This document shows positions 1-12,450 of a stretch of 64,000 nucleotides of DNA, piece after piece. Below the pieces are notes generated by a model, which did no database searches, had not been told where the DNA came from, and saw nothing but the letters and a program-made list of their open reading frames with translations. The translations under genes and the position numbers were made by a program. The stretch covers positions 68,877,601 through 68,941,600 of the forward strand of contig NC_080428.1 of assembly GCF_029873635.1 (NCBI RefSeq). The letters run 5' to 3'. Each line of letters opens with the position of its first letter. Within the stretch, counting starts at the first letter, position 1. This DNA is from Malania oleifera. Its lineage: Eukaryota; Streptophyta; Magnoliopsida; Santalales; Ximeniaceae.

Positions 1-900
1 ACATAGTAATAACTGGAAATGATGCAACTGCTATACAAAGTCTCACACAATTTCTTCATCAACAATTTCATATTACAGGGCTTAGTCTTCTTGAGTATTT
101 TATTGGGTTGGAAGTTGCAAGGTCCAAAGCAGGTTTTGTACCTCTCAACAAAAATATACTTTAGAGATCATAGATGATGTTGGATACTTGGGTGCTCAAC
201 CATCAAACTTTCCCATGGAAATGAATCTGAAGCTAACAGATTATCAAGGTGATATGCTACATGATCCAGCTCTCTATAGGAGGTTAGTTGGACAACTAAT
301 CTATCTCACAATTACCAGACCAGACATCACATACTCAGTTATTATTCTAAGCTAATTTATGCATGCTTTGAGAAAGCCTTATTGTGATGCTGCTCTTCGC
401 ATTATCTAATATTTGAAAGGCAGTCCTGGTTTAGGTTTGTTGTTCTTCTCAAGCAATCCCTTTACCTTAAAGGCTTATTGTGATGCTAATTGGGAAAACT
501 GTCCTATGATAAGAAGATCAACTACAAGTTATTGTGTGTTCTTAGGGAATTCATGGAAATAAAAGAAGCAGAAAACAATTTCAAGATCATCCTCAGAAGC
601 TGAGTATAAGTCCATGGCAGCGGCTACCTGTGAGCTAACTTGGCTAAGATTTTTGCTCAATGATATGCAAGTTTCTACATGTGATAATCAAGTTTCTCTC
701 CACATAACAGCAAACCCAGTATATCATGAGTGCACCAAACACATGGAACTTGATTATCATGTTGTAAGAGAAAAGATACAAGATGATCATATCATCACCG
801 AAATTGTTCCATCTCATTTGTAGCCGATAGATGTTTTTATGAAGGATCTTAAAGGAAATGTGTTTAAAGAATTAAGAATCAAGTTGAACATGTTGGATAT
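1..900 (+). pseudogene. Ty1/Copia pol remnant (end of RT and RNase H)
   Basis: Conceptual translation in shifting frames gives the end of a Copia reverse transcriptase and RNase H. The landmarks are a RRLVGQLIYLTITRPDITYS-like block near 280-340, a YLKGSPGLGL block near 410-440, a DANW motif near 485 and the SSEAEYKSMA motif near 590-620. The last part is open at 614-823 and ends with TKHMELDYHVVREK, the usual Copia RNase H tail. Stops and a frameshift (about 160, 355, 405 and 560) make it non-functional. The 5' part of the element lies outside the window. A polypurine tract at 911-923 and an LTR follow directly, which fits a plus-strand element. Confidence 0.9.
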
Positions 901-923
901 ACATGCTCCAACTTGAGAGGGAG

Positions 924-1177
924 TGTTAAGAGTACATTAACTTAATTTTAGAAATTGAGAGATATTATTTCATGTATATATTTAAGTGATTTGTACTCCC
1001 TTCAATTAAGGGAATTAGTTGAGATCTTTATTTTATTTTATTGCAATTTAGGATCTTAATTTACTCTTGTAAACTTATATATAGCAGTCCATTTTGACTA
1101 TCGAAAATGAACTGTGGAAGGCACAGTTTTCTGAAAACTTATTTTTTCACTATTCTATTTCATTTCTTATTCAAACA
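924..1177 (+). repeat. 3' LTR of the Copia remnant
   Basis: The LTR starts with TGTTAAGAGTAC right after the purine-rich AACTTGAGAGGGAG, the expected polypurine tract. A TATA-like TTATATATAG lies at about 1075-1084. The right end near 1177 (CAAACA) is estimated, because the 5' LTR is not in the window and no target duplication could be matched. Confidence 0.65.
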
Positions 1178-2300
1178 ATCAATCTCCCTAGGAATCCTTG
1201 CTTAGTATACACCTTACCCTTTTAGGATGCACAAAGATGGCATATTCAATGCCCCGTAGTTACCCACTCCGAATGCAATTACTACATGTAAAAGGGGGTA
1301 GTCGTTTATCATTGAGGCTATCCAATTCCTAGCATTGGACCTTAACCACATGAGTAGTCTTGGGATCTAATTATACCTTGATGTAAGATTAATGGCCAAT
1401 GTAGAAAAATAGGTCCATGGAACACATACTCATAGAAACACACACGTATTTATCTTGAATAATTGGACCATTTTGGCTGAATGGCGATGCATGCCAACAC
1501 TGACCTTTTTCAATTCGGAAGATATTTAACTTTATTTTTCAAGTTGAATTCTGTCTTGATCAATCAAATTTGTTAAAGCACAATTGACCAATCAAAAGTT
1601 AACGACATAATACGATCATCCTATCCCCAACTTGGGCCAAGCTATAGACTCAATAGTTTCATTGATGAATAGGTTCACATTCACATCAATTTTTTAACTA
1701 TCCAAATAAGGAGTTAAGCCTACACCATCAACCTATTTAAAATCCTTGTAATATTTTAGAAATAATCTTCATTCTCAAGATCATTAGTATGCACTGAATC
1801 CTCGATAAGCAAAGAGTTCTTGAATTTTCCATGCTCCGCGAAGTCCCAATCTTCCCCCTTCTCAATATAATTGACTACTAAACAATCTCCTTCATAAATA
1901 ATGGGCTCAATTTCCTCTTCTTCTTTGGTGTAATCCGCTAGTAGGGAATTTTCTCCACACAAAGGATGTTGGTAGGGAGACTTGACTAGCCCCTTGACCA
2001 TCCATCCTAGTTGAACAATCATAGAGCCATGCATCACGAGTGATGGTTCAACTAGGAGGAGATTGTACATTGAATGAGACTAGACCACCATTGTCCGACT
2101 CACATACAACCCCAAATAAATCAAAACGTTTGTGAATGATAATTAGGTCTACTACACCCATTTAGGTCTACCACACCCATTTGGGATGAGTGATACGTCC
2201 CCAGTCTCCAATAAACCCATTGCTAATAGTAATGGGTTTTACTTGTGCTAGAATTTGGATGGTTACAAAAATGATTTTGTCACTAATAAATTCCAAATGT
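1178..2300. other. Unrecognised sequence downstream of the Copia remnant
   Basis: No family was recognised. The stretch is less AT-rich than what follows and holds one minus-strand ORF (1756-2070). A 19-bp tandem doublet (TTAGGTCTACTACACCCAT-like) sits at 2143-2180. It could be a decayed transposon interior. Confidence 0.4.
1756..2070 (-). CDS. Unrecognised 104-residue ORF
   Basis: The ORF is 104 codons long with an acidic C-terminal half (a run of glutamates near residue 50, then many E and D). I do not recognise a family. It has no signal peptide, membrane segment or catalytic motif that I can see. Its neighbours are transposon debris, so a fragment of a retroelement polyprotein or a chance ORF is more likely than a host gene. 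Confidence 0.15.
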   Translation of the reverse strand: MYNLLLVEPSLVMHGSMIVQLGWMVKGLVKSPYQHPLCGENSLLADYTKEEEEIEPIIYEGDCLVVNYIEKGEDWDFAEHGKFKNSLLIEDSVHTNDLENEDYF

Positions 2301-3126
2301 GGTAATTTAGTCATCAATCATCAATGATGCTTCGAGGTGTTCAATTCACGAGGGGTCTTCTTGTGCCTAAAGGTGAGAAATTTGAAATCGTGACCATAAT
2401 TTTTGTACATTCACATTTATATCATATGCTTTTTCACATAGACTCAACCCAATATTTGGAACCATGGAATGAAATGGATTAAGAGTGGAATAAAATGACA
2501 AATTATATGACAAATATGTAAAAATTATAAAGGCTAATATTATTCCTTTCCATTATATTCTTGTGTAACAAACAAATCATTATTATTATTCAGCCATTAT
2601 ATGAATTTATAAATCTTTTATTTGTAGACGCACACGAACATACACATGTATGAATGTACACATCAAACATAAAGTATAAATAATATAAATTATTTTATGA
2701 ATAAAAATATGTTTATCGCTTAAAGCAATATGTTGTTAAAAATGATAACATTTAACAAAATTTAGATAAAATTACATTTAAATTTTTTTTAAAGATAATT
2801 TAAGATCTTAACCTAAAAAATAAAAATAAAAAGAGTAACAATATGCTAAATAAGGAAGATATCGTTATATGTATGTCTGTGTCTAGAAAAGGAAAACTTT
2901 TTTGTTGCCTTCTAAAACTAAATTGGAAATATCTAATATCATTCAAATGAACAAAATCCAACTTTTAAAAGATAAATATAAAATCAGAGATCTAGAAGTG
3001 CCTTCTTATAAGTGCTAAACTTGTTTAGAATTCAAAGAAACCTATTAATGAACCATTTTTCAATAAATAGAAAATAATAACTATAAAAATTTTATTTCAT
3101 AATTCACAATTTATATAATTTTTTAA

Positions 3127-3165
<39 letters not shown>

Positions 3166-5380
3166 AATTGTATATCAAAATTATCGAATTTCACTTATGG
3201 ATCCCATTGAATATGTAAACTAAATGTTATGTTAATCTTTTATAAATCAAAAGCACATAGAATGCATTAGATACAAAAGGTTAATATTATTTTGATATAA
3301 AACTGTATACGCAAATTAAACTTATTCGCACATGCACAAAAAATAATTTATTGAACTAATTTATATGCAAAAGAATTTACTTACAACACATTTGTGTTTT
3401 ATAAAACCAGATTATTTCAATATCTAAATGAATATATATATGTAAAATATTTTGTTGAAAATCCTTTTAAATGATAATATCGTTGAATTTTAAAAATATT
3501 TTACCCATACCTATCACATAATAAAATATTATGTCTATGCGTGCGTTGCAAAACATTGTGTCAACATAGCTATTTTAATAGTGTACTATAATTATCCAAT
3601 ATGGTACCTGTTATTTTTTTTAAGGCTATTGCATAAAACTGCTCAAAACAAAATGTTAGATGCACAAAATTTCACTAAACTAAAAAAAGTATGGGTGAAC
3701 AAAGTTCACTTTTGTGTGAGAAGATGGTTAAAAACATAATGAAAAATAGGAAATACATAAACTACACGAGGTGCATGAGCGACCTGAACCTTATGTGCCC
3801 AATAAGACTATAGATGAGTGTATGTATAGTTTTGGAATGATAGTAAGGTTTCTAATTTTTTTTTTTATATTTTTTTAAAATTTGTTTATTTAATTAATCA
3901 TTTTGATTAATCTCGCGTAGGGTGTTTTATTGGTTATTATGTAAACTTCAAGTGTCTCTGTGTTTTTACGGTATTCCTCCGTCATAAGTGAGAGTTATAT
4001 ATAAACTTGGAACGGGGTCGCTATGTGGGTGGCTTCCGACTCTTTCCAAGAAAAAAAAAAACATTTTGATTAATCTCAGTTCAAACTTTGAGTTATACGA
4101 CTAATATTATTACTGATGTAACTCCCTTAAATAGTTGAAAGTGGGTTATGATGATTGTTTAGTTCATAGGTGTATCGTATAACTAACTTACTTTTAGTTT
4201 AAGGGAGTTTTGTGCTTTTAAACCTTTATTTAATAACTACGACAAATATTGATATTTTTAATGGAATGAGTGATAAGCTAATTTTTTTTTTATAATATTA
4301 AAAATAAAAAAGTAATATGCATGGTATATTTACATAGCATTATATATTAAAAATCTAGTAAATAAACACATTTTCTTCATTATTTTTTCTAGCAAAAAAT
4401 GTATTATTGCACACTCATGGGAGATAAATTTTTAGTCATCCTTTCATGGTGTGAAGGCATAAAAGCGCGAGATAGTTATTAAAAAAAAAAAAAAAAATCA
4501 TTCGACTACATGATAGTAAATTAATGAAAGGGTATGCAAAATTCCAAAAATCAAATATTCAAAAAGGCACTTCAAATTTTTTAATTCTTATGAGAGTATT
4601 CTTTCTTTTTACTAAATATCAGTTGAGGACAGTGTTTCCTATAAATATATGTTATAGTATTAAAAAAGAGTTTATAATTGAAAATCATATTTATTTTGAA
4701 GCCTATTTGTAACACAAAGATAAATGTAATTGAGTGACATTCATAACAATCACATATAATATCCAATGTCAGAACATATTCTTAAGAAACGGAAGTGATT
4801 TAAAAAATATCAATAAATTTACTATATGAATAATTAATTGGTACAAATTTATGAATTCAATTTTTTACCATATAATAATTTATATTTTTAAAATTAGAAA
4901 ATTAAAATAATTTTTATTTTCAAATATGCAAGACTTTTAAGTATTTAAAAAAAAATTATTAAATAGCACATGTAACTGACACTCTTAAATTTGATTAAAA
5001 CATAAATTCAAAATTATTAAAAATTAAAATTAATATTTTTGATGCAAGAGAAGGCAAATATCTCTATTCTACTCGCATATATTGCTCTAATAAAGATAAT
5101 TTAAAAAAATATATATATATAAAACATATACCGTGATCACAAATCAAATATGCAAAATTAAGCGATGAGTAGCACGTGAAAGAATCAAATAGGTACTTAT
5201 GACTTTTTAATTTTCCTTATTACTTTTACAAATTATATTTTTAAAATCTCACCTTTTTATATTTATATATATTTTACTAATTTAATAGTATGTATGCATT
5301 GCTTAAAGCACTTGTGGTTGTGGTTGTGATTGTGACCTAAAACTAAAGGGCCACAAAAAACTGTGATCTTTTAAGATAAG
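2301..5380. other. AT-rich intergenic DNA, no gene seen
   Basis: Very AT-rich with many short A/T runs and no ORF with recognisable content. It holds an (AT)n microsatellite at about 3133-3163 and a poly-A run near 4481-4497. A G/T-rich patch at 5308-5330 precedes the GC island. Confidence 0.6.
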
Positions 5381-5389
5381 AACGGCATG

Positions 5390-5800
5390 ATTGCATTATT
5401 TTTCAACCTCCAATCTCGTAGAGACGAGCACCCTACTTTTTCCTATTCCGAAACCGCCCTCTGCGGGTGGGGCCCACCGTCGCATCATCACCGTTGGAAT
5501 CATTCCCGCGCGGCGGTTTTCCTCACATCACACGGCTCCTAACGGATCCCCAAACATCACGAGATTTTGACCGCGGAAAATTCGGGCTCGCTGCCAGCTG
5601 GACGTGAACAGAAAAAGCCGCGTTAGCTTTCGCCCGCAAGAGACGTGAAATTGCGGGCTATCTGATTTGCGTGTCAATCGCGAATCTCAGGCGCGAAAAG
5701 ACGGGTTCACCCCCGACACCGACCCCAAATTACGGCCTTCTGCAATTCTGCCGGCATCCCAAGAAGGGTAGATTAGGGATTCGGTACAGTCTGTTGGACT
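5390..5800. promoter_or_regulatory. GC- and CpG-rich island without an ORF
   Basis: About 400 bp of GC-rich, CpG-rich sequence stands out sharply from AT-rich DNA on both sides. It contains GTGGGGCCCACC near 5467, several GCGCG/CCGCGG words and no long ORF. Composition and placement resemble the promoter or 5' leader of a plant gene, but no coding sequence follows on either strand. It may be a promoter relic, an unannotated noncoding transcript start or a transposon fragment. Confidence 0.35.
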
Positions 5801-6419
5801 GGCTTTCATGACTTGTGTTATTTTCTTATATGATAAGCTTTATCTGGACAGTCCGAGATGGCACGCTGAGTAAGACAAGTCAAAAGACACTTATATCCTC
5901 TGGTATATGACCCCAAAAAGAAAATTACAGAATTTTCCTGAAATTCTAAAAATTTTAAAATTTTCTCAAATTTTAATGAAAAAAACATCAAATATTTATA
6001 AAATTCAATACGTACATTTTCATAGTATAGATTTTGGAATTCTAAAAAAGTTATAAATTTCTCAAAATTTAATAAAAAACATTAATTTTTCATTAAAACA
6101 TTAATTTTTATTTAATATCATAAATTTTGAAATTTATATTTATATTTTAGAAATTTTAAAAATTAGATATAATTTTCCGTCATATTTTCGTTTAAATTAA
6201 AAATTTTCAAATCAACATCTCTAAAATTTTCAAGAATAGAAAAAAATAAATTTTCCACAACAAAAAAATTTAAGAGATTCATGAAAATTTTTATGTAAAG
6301 TTTATTTAAATTTAAAGAAAAATTTGTGCAATTTTAAAAGAGTTGGACTATTTATGTCAAATCCAACGAATAAAATAAAATATTTAAATAGAGTGGGTGA
6401 TGGTTTTGGTTTGGGGTTT
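5801..6419. other. AT-rich spacer between two GC islands
   Basis: Dominated by AAATTT-type words such as AAATTTTAAA and TTCTAAAAATT repeated in many variants. No gene or recognisable element. Confidence 0.5.
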
Positions 6420-6610
6420 TGGATTACTGTGGGTTTGGGTTTGCGCGTAAAACATGACGGCGTCGTCAATGAGGACCGGCGGGGGCTCGTGCGGCGCATG
6501 TGACCGATTTGCCTCTCTTCCAAATTTCACAGAGACATCGCTCTTGGAATGCGAGCCACGTGTCGGCGCACGTGTGCAACTCCCACTGGACGCCAGTCCT
6601 CAAAAAGCCA
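6420..6610. promoter_or_regulatory. GC island with paired G-boxes
   Basis: A GC-rich patch with two CACGTGT words 14 bp apart at 6557-6576 (CACGTGTCGGCGCACGTGTG). CACGTG is the G-box, and ACGTGTC is an ABRE-type core bound by bZIP/bHLH factors. The short ORFs across it (6302-6523 minus, 6500-6742 plus) show no family resemblance. A promoter function is inferred from composition and motifs only. Confidence 0.35.
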
Positions 6611-7773
6611 CTTAGCTTTTCCTTTTCTTTTTTTTCCTGCTTTTATTTTCCCCTTCAATTTAATATTAAATTAAAAAAAAAAAACAACGCTACAATTGGG
6701 GAGAATGTCCGCCTCTGCCGGCTTTTGATTCCACTGATTTGATTAATTAAATTATTATACGGATTTTTTTTACCTTTTTTATTTAAATAAAAATAAGTTA
6801 ATTATTTAATTATTATTATTATTATATGTTATGGGATGATTTCTTTGGGGTCACATGACATGTCGCACAAAATAGTTTTGTCCATTTGCAATAGAAGTGA
6901 GGGATGGTGATGAAAGGAATGATCTCAACAAAAGCAACTTACAATATGAATGGTGCTTTGTACTTCTTGGATTAATATATATATTTTTAAACTTGATGAT
7001 TATAAATTATGTTTTATGGTTTCGGGAAGATGAAGCTGTCATGATCTTTGTTTCGATGATTGTAACTATAAAAAAGCATCTAATGACGTCATTTTGATCT
7101 TATCTCAAAACGTACAAAGGCACACATATTTATATTTAAAAAAAATAAAATATTTATTATTAAGTTATTTTTATATACACAGAATAGCAAAGAGAGAGAA
7201 GCAAGACACCCATCAATCTTGCGAGCGCAAATGATGTTTGTCACGTATCTATTTAAAATATTTATTTATTTAAAAAAATTGAATAATAAGATAAAGTAAA
7301 TAATAATAAAAATGTATTATATAAGAATTAATAAGTAACACAGAGTCTAAGTTTTAGGTTTGAATTTGTGTGAATTTGAATAATATTTAATATCGTTTTG
7401 GGTTATATTTAATTCAAATCCACAAAAATCATATATAAGGTCCAAATTTTAAACTACTAACATGAGTTTAGATGATTTTGAAAAAGAGATATTATTCTAC
7501 TCTCAAAGTCGAAAAAAAATTCCACTGTTATCCTCTTATGACAGAAGTTAGTTGACAATCTTATCTATGCGGTCATTATAACCTTTAGTTATTATTATTT
7601 TAATATTAACCTCTAAACATTTCGGCTTGTCCCACAAGGCATGTTAAGTTAAGTGTCAAACATGATTAAAGGGACTGAGTTATCGCTTATATACACGACT
7701 TACACAGAAATATCAACTTTTGAAAATGAATAATTGAAAAGGTTTTTACATCATCTTCTAGATAATATACATA

Positions 7774-7813
<40 letters not shown>

Positions 7814-9529
7814 TTGTCATGTAATTTCTGATGATTTTTATTTCTTTCTAAATCTAACTTTTGATTCTGATTGACAATTTCCTCTTGATGTTTAAAGATT
7901 CTATATTAATTTCATCCATGCCTCTTGAATAGTTTCTTCGAGCTCATAACTTTCATTTATTGTTCTTTCAATTTCTATTAATCAATATTATAAATTTCAT
8001 ATTTAAAAAACTCTTGAGATACCTTAACAAGTCAGTAAATGTCTCAATTAGTCTTATAAGCGAGATATGCTTGTAAAGACTACTTTTTCTTTAGAGGATA
8101 TATATCAATATTTGAAAACTATTCTAACTTTGACATCACGCTGATATTATATCTATATATATTTCATGTGAATATAGTGATTGTCATTTTTTTTTTTTTC
8201 AAAATCAATCCTTGCCATCCTTTGTAATCTAAAAGAAAAAACAAAAACAAAGAGTAAAAAACGACTCATCATCATCATCATCTAATTTTCTCTTTTGTCA
8301 TAATAGAAGTCGTACAAAATCTTCCCTCTTTTGTTGCATGAATGTCTTTTAATCATGGTTGTGTTAAAATTAATTCTATTGTGTTGACCTTTATTTCTAG
8401 TTTATATTAGATTTATTACAAGATACAATACAAGACATCATTTCAATATGGGTATTAGTCCCTATTGGAACTCAAGGACAATACAGAGATGCCTATCAGC
8501 TTTAATTGTTGCCTCTAATGTTTATGTAAAAATAATTAGATTGAAGTCAATTGCAACTTAATTATTGATTGTATACTTAATAAAGCGTGATCCTTTAAAC
8601 TTGTGCTTTGGTCTCTCTCTTCTTTTTTTTTTTTTTCTTTCTACATTTTGTAGGATAGTAAGAGATTTTTTTTTTTTTATAATCCGGGGACTTCAGCCAC
8701 CATCACGCCACTTTGAACACTATGGTGCAGCACCAAATCTAGAGGGGTGAAAGCCGCCCGCCCATTAATGCACCCCTGATAATTCATCGGGGTAAACTCT
8801 AATAAGAGAATATGTGTTACTATATTTACATGAGCATGCGAGTATATGTTTGCAAGATAGTTGGAGGGATGGAGGAAAGAATATAACTAGTGTTTCCTCC
8901 CCACTCTATTAATTTCATTTTTCATTTTTACTATTCATTATATATGTCATTTTATTGTGATCTTTATTTATTCTATAGATGATCATAAATTTTTTATGAC
9001 ATTATTTACAAATGAAGGTAGTACCTTCCCCACATTTAATTATACTCACATATCAGATCAAGTTTCGCAAAATAAGCAAATTTAATTTTAACTTAGGATT
9101 TCAAAAATAGTGGACAATTAGAGGAAATAGCCATGCATAAGTAAAACAGAAGACTAATAGTGACTATGATTTTATTAGATATGCTCAAAATACTAGTATT
9201 TAATTGTAGCTTTATGGTTTTAAATTCAAATAATAATGCATTAGAACCTCTCACTATAACACAAGTTTCATATGTAGAATATTTTTAAGATATTTTTTCC
9301 ATTACAAACAAAGGAAAAGTTCAACCAAAAAATTAGATAGTAAAACTGCATCAAAGGTTAAATAAATTGTACTTGAGAATAAGGAGATCGAAAATTTATG
9401 TTGAGTCATATTTTGTTACAAGTATTTTTAGCATAAGGTGATATACTAATTTATCAATAACCTATGTTAGTGAATTTACCCCTTTTTTGGAAAGAAATTA
9501 TAAAAAATAGATTAGTTAGAATTTTTTAG
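6611..9529. other. AT-rich intergenic DNA, no gene seen
   Basis: No recognisable coding sequence. It contains a long (AT)n microsatellite at about 7777-7812. A small GC-richer patch at about 8680-8800 looks like part of an interspersed repeat that I cannot name. Poly-T runs near 8188 and 8623-8675 flank or precede that patch. Confidence 0.5.
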
Positions 9530-10540
9530 AAGCAAATAATATTTGGGTCGAGCTTGTAAATTTATCAATTAGACAAAAATTATTAGTTTTGAGTGGTGTT
9601 TTAAAGAAACTAAAATAGTTATAATCGAAGAGAGGTGAATATCTTTTACAACATATAGACTTAAAAACTAGTCCCGTAGTTAGGTGGCATGAAAATTTTG
9701 ATAAATTCCTTATTAACAACAACAATAAAATTTGTGAGTCTAATAAATGTTCATAAAATAAATTTTAAGACAAATCTATTGCAATCACTTGTTTAAGTAC
9801 AGATGATATGTTAATTCTTTGGTATGTGTTTAGATGATTCAACTAAGTTATTTTTAAAATTAATTTTAAAATAAAACAACTGGTACAAGCAGATGTAATA
9901 CTTGACAGTTGACACTGAAGTTCCGTGTATTGAAAATTTATTTTATCTTAGTCTCATTGTGTGAAAGAGCTTTACAAAAATATTGACCATTTAATTGTTC
10001 ACTTATTAAAACTCTTTTTAATGCCAAAGTGCATCCAAAAAAAATTATGATGAAACTCTTGAATATTTAGAGTAGGTTGAGTATGAATTCTTTGATGCAC
10101 GTTTATGAAGAATTATACATGTCTAGATACTATATATATTGTTTGTAGATCGGGTAAATAGAATCTAAATGTTAGACATGATTATCAGATAGCATTAAGA
10201 GTAATATTAAAATATCTTAAGGATACTATTAATTTTGGTTTATTTCATAGTGATTGCATGTCTTAAATCTACTAGTAGACATGTATTTATTAGCGCACTT
10301 AACGAAGGTCCCAAGATTTATCTATATTATTTGATCTACACTCAAGGCTAAATTTATATTTTGAGAAAAGAGATAATCAAGTCGAATGCATAGATAGTTA
10401 TATATGCCTTTATTAGTGAAATTAGTGTATCTAATTTTCATTTATTATGATTAATTAGTTGACATAACTTGAGCAAATAATATAATCTACACGAACAAGA
10501 CTAGACATATTTGGCCTAGGACATAAAATTGTGAAGCAGC
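9530..10540 (+). pseudogene. Heavily decayed Ty1/Copia reverse transcriptase/RNase H
   Basis: Translation in mixed plus frames follows the Copia order. ANNIWVELVNLSIRQK near 9532 resembles the pre-RT block. LKTSPVVRWHENFDKFLI near 9661 resembles the 'SPRQWYLKFD' block. TDDMLIL near 9805 stands for the YVDDMLI catalytic motif, with tyrosine and valine lost. LKYLKDTINFGLFHSD near 10210 and STSRHVFIS near 10270 mark the RNase H region. Many stops and frameshifts show it is old. LTRs are not recognisable. Confidence 0.7.
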
Positions 10541-12254
10541 TTGTTTATTGCAAACTTATAACTCTAAAATTCAAAGTTTAGCAATTCACTAATTGATTGG
10601 AAAAAAAGGCGATAAACAAACACCATAGGGATAGGTCTTTAAGACTAGTTCATAAATCACTAATGATAGGAATCCAACACATCATTAGAAATCCGAAGAA
10701 TAAGTTTGTGTACCCCTACGATATAAATAAGGGAACTATAACCAATAGTATAATTGAGTTTATTTCTTAATGAATTTATAATTTGGTCAGGCGATGTTTT
10801 CTGTTATAGTTACTCTTTTAATGGATTAACTTATATGAGCGTAGAAATGGGTTGGTTCTTATAAGAGGCGATAGCATAAGATTCTATACTGCAATCATGA
10901 AAATTTCTATATGGTGCATTACTTATTCCACCAACTCCTAGGAGTTTAGGGCCTGCTTAGTTAAGGATTCAGAAACGAGTTCCATATTATTGCTTTTTAA
11001 AAACGAAAACAAAAGATCGTATCATCTTTTTTTATACTCAAAAACACGTTTGGTCAGTTGTTTTTAGATAATGAAAAGAGAAAAAAAAATGCATTTTGGT
11101 AAAAAATGATCCAAGTGACAAATTGTCCAAATAATGATATAATAATTATCATTATTATTAAAAATGAGTTATACCACCCATCCCTATTTTCTTTGAAACT
11201 AGAAAAATATATTTAAAAAATACTGGAAACACTTTAAGATCATACTTTTAGGTGTTTTTTCAAATATGTTTTTGAAAATAATTAATCAAATGTAAATCTT
11301 GTGTATACTTTGCATCCCACATTTTTGAATTTACAACACTGCTTCTAAGACTGTAACCAAATGGTACCTTAATGTTCTAGATGGTTTATGTGCAATGTAT
11401 TTATCGACTCATATAAATTATTTCGATGCTTGATTCAATGATATTATATTCATTAAATTCCTTCTAAGTATATCATAACACATTCAAAAAGTATGATTTT
11501 TTTTTTCTGCCTATTATTATCACTTATATGACAATTATCTTGTGACACCTAATACCTTTTTTTCTTTACTTCTTTGGTATTATCAAGAATAGGAGATTGG
11601 TCAAAAGACCTGCTCGGATTCCACTAAAATGGAATATCTGCATAAAGTATTCAAATCAATAACCTTACAACTCTCCTCTCCAAATACACACCTAAAAAAC
11701 TATAGTTTAGTACTATTAGAATACGATTGGACATAAGTCATTTTCATCAACTTACTAATTTAATAACACGAAACCCATTTTACTAAAAGTGGTCCTTTCA
11801 CTTTTCATTACTAACAATTCTTTCTAAATTTGAACTAAATTCGTTGTGATCGTTTTACTTTTTTGTAAGTATATTGACGACCCATTTCAAACGATCTCTT
11901 TATTTTATCACAATATTTATCTAATTTTCTATAAAAGTTAACAATATCGACCCTCTTTAAAATAGTTTTTCACATTCTACAAAATTTTTCATTGTCATAT
12001 CAAATAATTGATCAGATTAATCCTAAATTATATTTTAGTAGAGCCATCCACCTCAAACGCTTGAGTGATCGGACCCAAAGTCAAATAAATAGGTACTAAA
12101 TTTTTAATTAATTTTAGAAAAATTAAATAATTCAAAAATTTTATAAAATTTTTAAAAAATGTAGAGACATGACATGTTCACACATCCACTTTATCCATTT
12201 TAATAATAGTGAAAAATACAAATGTGTAGTTGCGTACAATTATAATACAAACTT
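10541..12254. other. AT-rich intergenic DNA, no gene seen
   Basis: No ORF with recognisable content, no repeat array and no transposon termini that I could match. Confidence 0.5.
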
Positions 12255-12450
12255 CAAGACCAAGAAAGTCCACTGCCCATCCAATCCACGAAGAAAGATT
12301 CCGGCGTGCACTATCCACTCACAGCAGCCCCCACGCCCGTGGACCGAGGCGCCTCAGCCCCATTCAGGTGCCGACACGTGTCCACCACTTATGTAAAGAC
12401 GTGTGGCCATGCGATCCATTATTGGACAGTGAGAAAGGTGTTAAACCCTA
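12255..12450. promoter_or_regulatory. GC island with ACGTG motifs
   Basis: A GC-rich patch in AT-rich DNA. GCCGACACGTGTCC (12370-12383) holds a perfect ACACGTGT palindrome, and GACGTGTGGCC follows at 12399. The word CACGTGTCGGC is shared, in inverse orientation, with the island at 6557. Short overlapping ORFs cross it in three frames, none with a recognisable family. It may be a promoter relic or a shared repeat fragment. Confidence 0.35.

Noticed and set aside
6500-6742. 80-codon ORF starting in the G-box island
   Set aside because: Runs from GC-rich into poly-A/T sequence with no domain, no conserved start context and no splice pattern I could support.
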